From: Pseudoalteromonas luteoviolacea
Lineage (GTDB): Bacteria > Pseudomonadota > Gammaproteobacteria > Enterobacterales > Alteromonadaceae
DNA: 64,000 nucleotides
Reading direction: 5' to 3'
NCBI RefSeq assembly: GCF_001750165.1
Contig: NZ_CP015412.1
Coordinates: forward strand, 682,001 to 746,000
Shown: positions 55,949 to 64,000 of the stretch, in pieces
Layout of the letters: every line of letters starts with the position of its first letter
Position numbering within the stretch: position 1 is the stretch's first letter
The notes under the pieces: generated by a model
The model's input: the letters and a program-made list of their open reading frames with translations, nothing else
What the model was told of the DNA's origin: nothing
Databases searched by the model: none
Made by a program: the position numbers and the translations under genes

Positions 55949-56186
55949 AGGGGCTTGACAGAAACACAGGTGATAGTAATAAGCACTTCTATGTTGTTAA
56001 GCAGTGCTTCGGTCATACGTTCTTTAACAACTTGGGAAATATATACCGGGTGCAGCTTGATGGTATGTATTGATATAGGGTTACCCGCTATAAAGCGATG
56101 GTTAAAAATAACTCAACTGTTAATTTTGTGTAATTCTGATAGCGTTTTAGGGTTTTAAATTGACATAGACTACTCAAGGAGAAATC

Positions 56187-56468
56187 ATGAAAAAAGTACT
56201 ACTCGCTGCGGTTAGTTTTTTAGGAATGAGCGTAGCAGCTATGGCGGCAGACACACAATCGACTACTGAAAATCAAACTTTAAAAGTGGATGGCGTTACA
56301 TCTGCCACATATCCAACGACCCCAACTATTTTAGATCAATTGATCCCAGAAAATGCGTGTCAGGCTCGTTGCTTGTATGAATATGAAGCCTGTAGTAAGT
56401 GGGCACCACCTTGGACAGATTGTGAATACTATGTTGAGCGTTGCTTGAGAAATTGCGCATCAAAATAA
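56187..56468 (+). CDS. Secreted small Cys-rich protein with symmetric six-Cys framework
   Basis: A 93-residue precursor with a Sec signal (likely cut after AMA, residue 20). The mature part has a Thr/Ser-rich linker and then six cysteines at 58, 62, 69, 79, 86 and 90, spaced CX3C X6 C X9 C X6 CX3C, which is perfectly symmetric. The CX3C pairs at both ends fit a disulfide-linked helical hairpin. AAGGAG lies 7 bp before the ATG and a terminator follows directly. The function is unknown. It lies 238 bp downstream of the ABC exporter pair. Confidence 0.78.
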   Translation: MKKVLLAAVSFLGMSVAAMAADTQSTTENQTLKVDGVTSATYPTTPTILDQLIPENACQARCLYEYEACSKWAPPWTDCEYYVERCLRNCASK

Positions 56469-56480
56469 TAGGCAATTTTA

Positions 56481-56504
56481 AAGGTCGGTAGAGCGGCCTT
56501 TTTT
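56481..56504 (+). terminator. Rho-independent terminator after the Cys-rich gene
   Basis: AAGGTCG pairs with CGGCCTT (one G-U pair) around a GTAGAG loop and is followed by TTTT. It ends the transcript before the CRISPR leader. Confidence 0.85.
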
Positions 56505-56658
56505 GTTTAGCCAGCAGGGTATTAAAAACCCTTTTTATTTTTGTTGAACAGTAGAGTATTTAAAATCAATAAGTTATAAACCACCTAAAAAAGAAGGTTT
56601 TTTTTACATTATTTTGTTAGGTGTTTGTATTCAAATGTTTTTGTGTTAGAAATTTATA
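56505..56658 (+). promoter_or_regulatory. A+T-rich leader of CRISPR array 1
   Basis: About 150 bp of A+T-rich sequence immediately before the first repeat, with no reading frame. It differs from the leader of arrays 2 and 3. The distal end of the array has the degenerate repeat, which confirms this side as the leader. Confidence 0.7.
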
Positions 56659-57704
56659 GTTCACTGCCGTACAGGCAGCTTAGAAAGAAGCGGGTGTGAT
56701 TGTGATAAGCCGTGTCACGTTCACTGCCGTACAGGCAGCTTAGAAAAGAAGCATCCCCTTGCTCTAAAGATTCTAACGGTTCACTGCCGTACAGGCAGCT
56801 TAGAAAGTTGAAATATGGCAAGCAACTTTTCTAAACCCAGTTCACTGCCGTACAGGCAGCTTAGAAAGTATCAAAAGCTGCCAAAAGAAGTTCAAGGTCG
56901 TTCACTGCCGTACAGGCAGCTTAGAAATTAAAAGCTTCTATCAGTAACTTTGACATGGGGTTCACTGCCGTACAGGCAGCTTAGAAATCGCGCATTAGTT
57001 ACGGTCTTGCCTTCGCGTAGTTCACTGCCGTACAGGCAGCTTAGAAAGCTTATGGTTCGGCCAGTCTTTCGGTCAATGCGTTCACTGCCGTACAGGCAGC
57101 TTAGAAAAGCATGTCATCAGACGAAGCCTTGGGGCTTTTGTTCACTGCCGTACAGGCAGCTTAGAAATAGCAAATACAAACGCACAAATTAAGCATGGTG
57201 TTCACTGCCGTACAGGCAGCTTAGAAAAATTTCTTCTGCAGTTCATCTGCTAGAACCGTGTTCACTGCCGTACAGGCAGCTTAGAAAAACATGAGCTGGA
57301 TTCAACTTGATGATGCCGTGTTCACTGCCGTACAGGCAGCTTAGAAAAATCAAGGTAAACAATGACTGCCAGCGCGAGTGTTCACTGCCGTACAGGCAGC
57401 TTAGAAAAAAATTAAAGAAGAACACGAGAACATTATTGTGTTCACTGCCGTACAGGCAGCTTAGAAATGACAGTCCATTCAAAGCATATGGAGATGTACG
57501 TTCACTGCCGTACAGGCAGCTTAGAAAAAACTGTTTGACCATGGTACAACTGCATGTGCGTTCACTGCCGTACAGGCAGCTTAGAAATAACAAAAGAACT
57601 GCAGGAGTTAAAGGAAAGCGTTCACTGCCGTACAGGCAGCTTAGAAATTTGCCGTCTCCGTTCATATCGCTGTCTTGATGTTCACTGCCGTACAGGCAGC
57701 TTAG
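56659..57704 (+). CRISPR. CRISPR array 1, type I-F-like, 18 repeats
   Basis: A 28-bp repeat starts GTTCACTGCC and ends AGGCAGCTTAGAAA, with a CTGCC/GGCAG stem. Repeats start at 56659, 56719, 56779, 56840 and then every 60 bp to 57680. There are 17 intact repeats plus a final one whose last three bases are lost, and 17 spacers of 32-33 bp. The repeat and its CTTAGAAA handle are those of type I-F systems. Read on the + strand. No cas gene is present in the window. Confidence 0.97.
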
Positions 57705-58143
57705 GTGATGAGTGACCGAAACGAAGTTTCGCAGCGCGAAGAAGTGAGGTCATGGATGACCGATGTAACCAAGCTCCATGGATGGATTTCAGCCCAGTAT
57801 TGGAACTATTCCGGTTCACTGCCGTGCAGGCAGCTTAGGTGATGAGTGACCGAAACGAAGTTTCGCAGCGCGAAGAAGTGAGGTCATGGATGACCGATGT
57901 AACCAAGCTCCATGGATGGATTTCAACTCCATGTTGGAAAAATTCCGGTTCACTGCCGTGCAGGCAGCTTAGAAAACATAACTAAAATGCAGTCGTCTGC
58001 TGCAATGGTTCACTGCCGTACAGGCAGGTTAGGTGATGAGTGACCGAAACGAAGTTTCGCAGCTCGAAGAAGTGAGGTCATGGATGACCGATGTAACCAA
58101 GCTCCATGGATGGATTTCAACTCTGTAATAGCTTTGTACACTA
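57705..58143 (+). repeat. Tandem ~109-bp element copies alternating with CRISPR repeats
   Basis: Element copies at 57705-57813 (109 bp), 57839-57947 (109 bp) and 58033-58143 begin GTGATGAGTGACCGAAACG. They contain two short hairpins (GAAAC/GTTTC and GGTCAT/ATGACC) and end near TTTCAACTCC. Each is joined on its left to a CRISPR repeat cut after CTTAG. CRISPR-type repeats lie at 57814-57838, 57948-57975 (intact, followed by one 32-bp spacer at 57976-58007) and 58008-58032. Confidence 0.85.
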
Positions 58144-58719
58144 TTTCACTGCCCACAGGCGGTTTAACGTGTTTGTGAAGAATTTTAGGGTCTAACGTGA
58201 AGCTGCTTGTGCAATGCAGTGAAACTGGATCCTGATATTCATCAGGATGACGAGTGTAAGATAGCGGTTTTTCCGCAACAGCTTGCTGTAACTTCACTTT
58301 TTTCATTTATTTTACTGTCAAACTGACAATTTATTGTATCCGTGCTGAATTTTTAGGCCTAACGAGTAGCTGCTTGTGCAATGCATTGAAACTGGATCTT
58401 GATATTCATCAGGATGACGGTGAATAGGGTGGTATTCAGAGGGTTATTGGCAAAATGGAATTTGTTTAAAAACACTGAGCATTTGCAGCTGGTAATAGGG
58501 CATTTATTGATTCAAATTTCATTGCAAATAAATGATCACACAGATTGATGGCGTGTTTTCCATTTATAACTTATCAAGAACGCTTTTACCCTTTATTTTT
58601 TGTTCTTTAAAAATGTTCATAAAATACAGTAGGTTGTGATTAGCTGTTTTTCATAAGGTAAAAATAGGTTTTCTGCCTTAATAGCTTGTTGCAACTTATC
58701 TTTTTTGATTTACTCTATA
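58141..58719 (+). repeat. Leader of array 2 (duplicated segment, copy 1)
   Basis: 579 bp that recur at 59732-60310 with five differences and no indel. It ends at the first array 2 repeat. It includes two CCTGATATTCATCAGG-type palindromes, a degenerate repeat-like CACTGCCCACAGGCGG and an A+T-rich end that is probably the true leader. The minus-strand frame across it is an artefact of the palindromes. Confidence 0.88.
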
Positions 58720-59408
58720 CTTTACTGCCGTACAGGCAGCTTAGAAAGTAGTAATCCCACCTGCACCTTTAACATCAAGCTTTACTGCCGTACAGGCAGC
58801 TTAGAAAAGGATATATCAGCAGATTTGCGTGACGCGAACCTTTACTGCCGTACAGGCAGCTTAGAAAAGTAGAGAAACAGACCCATGCTGTGCGATTCTC
58901 TTTACTGCCGTACAGGCAGCTTAGAAATAATTGTTGTGTTTGTGCCGTACCAAATTCGACTTTACTGCCGTACAGGCAGCTTAGAAAAGACAGCTCAATT
59001 CAAAAGTGGAAGACTTTGGCTTTACTGCCGTACAGGCAGCTTAGAAATCCGCTAAATGGACAGTAAGTTCCTTTTGATATCTTTACTGCCGTACAGGCAG
59101 CTTAGAAAGGTTAAATGGTTTTCAAGTAAGATGGAGGGCGCTTTACTGCCGTACAGGCAGCTTAGAAAATAAGGGAAATTGACCAGATAATCATACAGAC
59201 CTTTACTGCCGTACAGGCAGCTTAGAAATGTTGTATCAGCAACGAATGAAATGCTTGATACTTTACTGCCGTACAGGCAGCTTAGAAATTTATTCTCTCA
59301 AGCACAAAAACCTATGTTGTCTTTACTGCCGTACAGGCAGCTTAGAAAACATGACAAATTCACTGGTTTTATTCCAATAGCTTTACTGCCGTACAGGCAG
59401 CTTAGAAA
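58720..59408 (+). CRISPR. CRISPR array 2, 12 repeats (CTTTACTGCC, GTAC core)
   Basis: Repeats start CTTTACTGCC with GTAC in the loop and end CTTAGAAA. They start at 58720, 58780, 58840, 58900, 58960 and 59020, then 59081 and every 60 bp to 59381. There are 11 complete spacers. After the last repeat, a partial spacer runs into element-like sequence near 59435, so the distal end was lost or replaced. Same handle and strand as array 1. Confidence 0.96.
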
Positions 59409-59731
59409 TTTAACAGTCCATGGTCGTTAGCGGCTTTCAACTCCGTGTTGGAAATATTCCGGTTCACTGCCCTAAGGCAGTTTAATGCATCCGTGATAAA
59501 GTGTTGGTCTAACATGGAGTTGCTTGTGCAATGCAGTGACAATGGATCCTGATATTCATGAGGATGACGAGTGTAAGATAGTGGTTTTTTCCTCAACAGA
59601 TTGTTGTAACTTCACTTTTTTCATTTATTCTTATTTTACTGCCGTGCAGGCAGCTCGAAGAAGTGAGGTCATGGATGACCGATGTAACCAAGCTTCATGG
59701 ATGGATTACAACTCTGTACTAGCTTTGTACA
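59409..59731. repeat. Mixed REP-like and element fragments between arrays 2 and 3
   Basis: It contains a partial end of the 109-bp element (TTTCAACTCCGTGTTGG), a degenerate repeat GTTCACTGCCCTAAGGCAG at 59462, a CCTGATATTCATGAGG palindrome, a repeat piece near 59637 (ACTGCCGTGCAGGCAG) and a truncated element copy. No gene. Confidence 0.7.
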
Positions 59732-60310
59732 CTATTTCACTGCCCACAGGCGGTTTAACGTGTTTGTGAAGAATTTTAGGGTCTAACGTGAAGCTGCTTG
59801 TGCAATGCAGTGAAACTGGATCCTGATATTCATCAGGATGACGAGTGTAAGATAGCGGTTTTTCCGCAACAGCTTGCTGTAACTTCACTTTTTTCATTTA
59901 TTTTACTGTCAAACTGACAATTTATTGTATCCGTGCTGAATTTTTAGGCCTAACGAGTAGCTGCTTGTGCAATGCATTGAAACTGGATCTTGATATTCAT
60001 CAGGATGACGGTGAATAGGGTGGTATTCAGAGGGTTATTGGCAAAAGGGAATTTGTTTAAAAACACTGAGCATTTGCAGCTGACAATAGGGCATTTATTG
60101 ATTCAAATTTCATTGCAAATAAATGATCACACAGATTGATGGCGTGTTTTCCATTTATAACTTATCAAGAACGCTTTTACCCTTTATTTTTTGTTCTTTA
60201 AAAATGTTCATAAAATACAGTAGGTTGTGATTAGTTGTTTTTCATAAGGTAAAAATAGGTTTTCTGCCTTAATAGCTTGTTGCAACTTGTCTTTTTTGAT
60301 TTACTCTATA
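59732..60310 (+). repeat. Leader of array 3 (duplicated segment, copy 2)
   Basis: Near-identical to 58141-58719 (offset exactly 1591 bp, five substitutions). It ends at the first array 3 repeat, so both arrays use the same leader. Confidence 0.88.
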
Positions 60311-62796
60311 CTTTACTGCCGAGCAGGCAGCTTAGAAAGTTGAAGAAATGGGCGATTTAAGCCGTCACTCCTTTACTGCCGAGCAGGCAGCTTAGAAAGC
60401 CCATCTAGCACCAGCCTAAAAATGTATTCACTTTACTGCCGAGCAGGCAGCTTAGAAATCTGCAATCTCGAACTGCTCGTGTCCATGCTCCTTTACTGCC
60501 GAGCAGGCAGCTTAGAAATAAATAATCCAATTCTGTATCCGTTGCCTTGGCTTTACTGCCGAGCAGGCAGCTTAGAAAAGATACCCCTGCAAACTCGCCA
60601 TTCATTTCGACTTTACTGCCGAGCAGGCAGCTTAGAAAATTATGCGATCCCCAGTATTTGGTTCTTAATTCTTTACTGCCGAGCAGGCAGCTTAGAAAAT
60701 TCTTGGCACTAGCACACCATGCACACACAACTTTACTGCCGAGCAGGCAGCTTAGAAAAATAACGCGACCACAATCACCGTTGCAATTGCCTTTACTGCC
60801 GAGCAGGCAGCTTAGAAAGTTATCCAGCTCAGTTGTCGCTGCTTGCTGCGCTTTACTGCCGAGCAGGCAGCTTAGAAAACTTCGAGTCTTTGCTGTCTTG
60901 CATATCTCGTCTTTACTGCCGAGCAGGCAGCTTAGAAAACAAAAGGATAAGCAAAACGCAGTAACCACTTCTTTACTGCCGAGCAGGCAGCTTAGAAAAT
61001 AAAATCATGCACATTCATTCATATGGCATTCTTTACTGCCGAGCAGGCAGCTTAGAAAGTTCACAAATACATTCGTAACGTCTGTCAGTTCTTTACTGCC
61101 GAGCAGGCAGCTTAGAAAAACTGGGTTTATAGTCCGACAATCACCAAAATCTTTACTGCCGAGCAGGCAGCTTAGAAAGCATGCTGAATTAGCTCATAAC
61201 GTGTTGGTGACTTTACTGCCGAGCAGGCAGCTTAGAAAGCATGCTGAATTAGCTCATAACGTGTTGGTGACTTTACTGCCGAGCAGGCAGCTTAGAAACC
61301 GCGTGTTGCTTGGGCAAAGCGAAAACAGCACTTTACTGCCGAGCAGGCAGCTTAGAAAGGGATGAATCACTTGCCGTTCCAAACCTAAATCTTTACTGCC
61401 GAGCAGGCAGCTTAGAAAGTATAAGCGCGCAATGTCTAGCGCGCTCAATTCTTTACTGCCGTACAGGCAGCTTAGAAAGATGGTGGCCAAAGGCATTGCG
61501 ATGGTCGGCACTTTACTGCCGTACAGGCAGCTTAGAAATGATGTGGGCAGCACCACACAAGGCACTTGGCCTTTACTGCCGTACAGGCAGCTTAGAAATA
61601 AAAATAGACCCGATCTACAGATTTTTAGAGCTTTACTGCCGTACAGGCAGCTTAGAAATATTTCTGGGGCGTCATGCACGCTTTGGATGACTTTACTGCC
61701 GTACAGGCAGCTTAGAAAGTGATGAACAAATTAAGGGGCTTTTAAACTTGCTTTACTGCCGTCCAGGCAGCTTAGAAATTCTTAAATCATGATAACGCAA
61801 GTCTTCAATCCTTTACTGCCGTACAGGCAGCTTAGAAAGCTGCACGCGTTCATGTTGATAATGGCGCGAACTTTACTGCCGTACAGGCAGCTTAGAAAAT
61901 CACCAACTACTATGAAGCGCGCCAAATGGCCTTTACTGCCGTACAGGCAGCTTAGAAACAGCGCTTTACTTATGCCAGTGAATGCGCTGTCTTTACTGCC
62001 GTACAGGCAGCTTAGAAAGCTATTACTAGATGTTCTCAAATCAAACAGCTCTTTACTGCCGTACAGGCAGCTTAGAAAATTCTCGAACTAACTCAATCCA
62101 ACCTTCAGTACTTTACTGCTGTACAGGCAGCTTAGAAAATAATGTGACTAAGCTTGGAAAAGCTATAAATCTTTACTGCCGTACAGGCAGCTTAGAAAAG
62201 TTCAACCAAGAAAAAGCGCAAGCGTTCGCACTTCACTGCCGTACAGGCAGCTTAGAAAATCATGGCCCGTGCCTATCTTCATTCTATTTTCTTTACTGCC
62301 GTACAGGCAGCTTAGAAATACAAAACACGGCAAAGATAATCTACTCCGAGCTTTACTGCCGTACAGGCAGCTTAGAAATGCATAAACGTGTCCCGTTTGT
62401 GATTGAGTTACTTTACTGCCGTACAGGCAGCTTAGAAATAACAGAGCAGACGAACTTATACAGCAAATGACTTTACTGCCGTACAGGCAGCTTAGAAATA
62501 TGCACGTATTTGCACAACGTATGCAAAACGCTTTACTGCCGTACAGGCAGCTTAGAAAAGTAACAAGCAAAGTATTAAGCACTTAGATGCCTTTACTGCC
62601 GTACAGGCAGCTTAGAAATGAATATAAATGGTCAAGAGGAATAGCAAGAGCTTTACTGCCGTACAGGCAGCTTAGAAATTTGGCAATTATTGCCTCAACG
62701 ATATTAGCCTCTTTACTGCCGAGCAGGCAGCTTAGAAACGTGCAGCATTCAAAACACTGATGACATACCGACTTTACTGCCGAGCAGGCAGCTTAG
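60311..62796 (+). CRISPR. CRISPR array 3, 42 repeats with two core variants
   Basis: Repeats every 60 bp from 60311 to 62711, plus a truncated last one at 62772-62796; 41 spacers of 32-33 bp. The first 19 repeats (60311-61391) have the core GCCGAGCAGGC. The next 21 (61451-62651) have GCCGTACAGGC, with single-base variants at 61751, 62111 and 62231. The last two return to GAGC. Two neighbouring spacers (61179-61210 and 61239-61270) are identical. Read on the + strand. Confidence 0.97.
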
Positions 62797-63255
62797 GTGA
62801 TGAGTGACCGAAACGAAGTTTCGCAGCTCGAAGAAGTGAGGTCATGGATGACCGATGTAACCAAGCTTCATGGATGGATTTCAACTCTGTACTAGCTTTG
62901 TACATTCCTTCACTACCCTACAGGCAGTTTAACGTATTCGTACAGAATTGTTAGGCCTAACGAAGAGCTGCTTATGCAAAGCAGTAAAACTGGATCCTGA
63001 TTTTCATCAGGATGACGGCGCGTAGAGAGGCGTTGTTAAAGCCGCTTTAGTCATGAATGTTCGATGTAACCAAGCTCCGTAGATGGATGTCAGCTCCGTG
63101 CTACCTACACTCACTTACAATGCCATATAAGCACGTACCCACAAGTCTACACTTTCTCACCCCCGTCATTCCGAGCTTGCCTCGGAAACCATTGGCTTTT
63201 TCGATGAGAGGCCATTAATAAAGCTTGTAAACATAATTTCTCTTTAAGCCGAGCA
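62797..63255. repeat. Element copy and REP-like tail after array 3
   Basis: It begins with a copy of the 109-bp element fused to the last repeat after CTTAG. A degenerate repeat CTTCACTACCCTACAGG (62909), a CCTGATTTTCATCAGGATG palindrome and a second, diverged element piece near 63050-63105 follow. No gene is seen in this stretch. Confidence 0.75.
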
Positions 63256-63576
63256 TCATGGAAATCGAGATCGATTCTCACTGGTAGGTTTGTGAAAAAT
63301 GGTATTTATTACGGTGAATACAGCCTGCAATAACACAAGAAAACTGACAGATAACAAGCCTAAGAAAAATAGAGCTATGTTTAACATTAATGTTATTAAA
63401 GCGCCAATGATTGGTGCGCCAACTATTGCAGTGAGCCAGTCTTCGATTAGCCACAAATAAAACATGCAACCAATTGTATTTAATAGGTACCATCGATTTG
63501 ATGAGAGTAAGCTATAACCACGAGTGAATATCATATCAAGCAAATGATGAATGTTAACTGTTGGTAATCTACCCAT
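63256..63576 (-). CDS. Hypothetical small membrane protein, 106 residues
   Basis: Hydrophobic stretches lie at about residues 28-45 and 50-92, with a basic tail. No family was recognised and the ribosome site is weak. It diverges from the regulator gene at 63768, with 191 bp between them. Confidence 0.5.
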   Translation of the reverse strand: MGRLPTVNIHHLLDMIFTRGYSLLSSNRWYLLNTIGCMFYLWLIEDWLTAIVGAPIIGALITLMLNIALFFLGLLSVSFLVLLQAVFTVINTIFHKPTSENRSRFP

Positions 63577-63767
63577 TGGTTACTTAACTTATTTTTTTAG
63601 TTTATATGATTTAACTTAGCAGACAATAGCGGTTCAATGAGTAGACGAAACCAGATTTTGAGTTAGTAAAAAGATAGCGTGTTGTGGCTAATTTTTGTCG
63701 CTGATCAATGACTTCCTGTTTTTGTTTTGATACATTTATTTCACTTTGATTTAACCAAAAGTGATTT

Positions 63768-64000
63768 ATGCAAGCTAAGGAAGAGCAATATTTTAGATAC
63801 ATTGAGGCGGTGTTATTTTGGCAAGGAGAGATCCAAACAGGCACTTTTCAAGATAAATTTAAACTATCAAGACCCAGTGCTCGGCGCTATCTAACAGACT
63901 TTATCAGCCGTTATCAAATTGATGCGCATTACAATGAGTCTGAAAAAGCCTATGTATTGGCAACCCCCTTTACACCTAACTATATTTCCCAAGACTTTAA
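63768..64000 (+). CDS. Winged-helix regulator, probable CapW/BrxR-type WYL protein (3' truncated)
   Basis: Only the first 77 codons are in the window. They form a winged HTH: YFRYIEAVLFWQGEIQTGTF, then KFKLSRPSARRYLTDFISRY and the strand pair DAHYNESEKAYVLATPFTPNY. The order of elements matches the N-terminus of CapW/BrxR-type regulators that carry WYL domains and repress phage-defence operons. The WYL domain itself lies outside, so this is an inference. Confidence 0.6.
   Translation, partial: MQAKEEQYFRYIEAVLFWQGEIQTGTFQDKFKLSRPSARRYLTDFISRYQIDAHYNESEKAYVLATPFTPNYISQDF

Noticed and set aside
58010..58306. Minus-strand frame with a YTRHPDEYQDP peptide (also at 59402-59596 and 59706-59897)
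   Set aside because: It translates the CCTGATATTCATCAGGATG palindrome and the duplicated leader; it is a repeat artefact, not a gene.
56950..62582. Long reading frames on both strands across the CRISPR arrays, with repeated peptides such as SLPYRQLRK, LYCRAGSLE and FLSCLYGSK
   Set aside because: They are translations of the 28-bp repeat; the 60-bp period is divisible by three, so frames stay open by chance. They have no ribosome sites and no spacer-independent conservation.
56659..62796. Possibility of a Tn7-like CRISPR transposon (type I-F3)
   Set aside because: No tniQ, tnsA, tnsB, tnsC or cas8/5 gene is visible, and the repeats are of the ordinary I-F kind; nothing in the window supports it.

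Overview
The window looks like a chromosomal segment of a marine gammaproteobacterium of the Alteromonadales, most likely Pseudoalteromonas or a close relative. This rests on moderate A+T richness, protein sequences of that type, DUF3649/PepSY/DUF3325 iron genes, and type I-F CRISPR repeats. No rRNA or tRNA gene was seen. All names come from reading the sequence; no database search was run.

Left part (1-50 kb): mostly ordinary single genes and short operons. In order: the 3' part of sbcC with a methyltransferase; a Blc lipocalin; a PhoX-like lipoprotein with a collagen-like linker, next to a diheme cytochrome lipoprotein; a gene-free 0.7 kb stretch with nine direct copies of a GATC-containing ~20-bp repeat at helical-turn spacing; a three-gene iron-uptake accessory operon behind Fur-like sites; a uracil-DNA-glycosylase-like gene; a LysR gene with a clear dyad; a chalcone-isomerase-like/DUF3833 pair; a GlxA regulator and isochorismatase; a peroxiredoxin-glutaredoxin hybrid with a dihydrolipoamide-dehydrogenase-like flavoprotein; an orphan TPR histidine kinase; a lipoprotein of twelve alternating beta-helix rungs; a Rho-binding antiterminator (Rof) and a CheY-like regulator; an M3 peptidase; many GNAT, GrpB, DJ-1, pirin and hydrolase singletons; and an SDR gene broken by two mutually compensating indels.

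Middle-right part (49.4-56.5 kb): an accessory-looking block. It has an XRE regulator, a 42-residue peptide with a strong ribosome site followed by a membrane protein, three small unknown genes, a heterodimeric ABC exporter pair, and a secreted 93-residue peptide with a symmetric six-cysteine framework.

Right end (56.6-63.2 kb): a large type I-F-like CRISPR locus with three arrays, all read on the + strand (18, 12 and 42 repeats), and no cas gene in view. Array 1 uses repeats starting GTTCACTGCC; arrays 2 and 3 use CTTTACTGCC; all share the processing handle CTTAGAAA. The leaders of arrays 2 and 3 are nearly identical copies 1591 bp apart. Array 3 switches between a GAGC and a GTAC repeat core. 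A ~109-bp element repeatedly sits where a spacer should be, and degenerate repeat-like palindromes link the CRISPR repeats to local REP-like sequences. The window ends in a membrane protein and the 5' end of a winged-helix gene resembling CapW/BrxR-type WYL regulators, which suggests that defence genes may continue beyond the edge.
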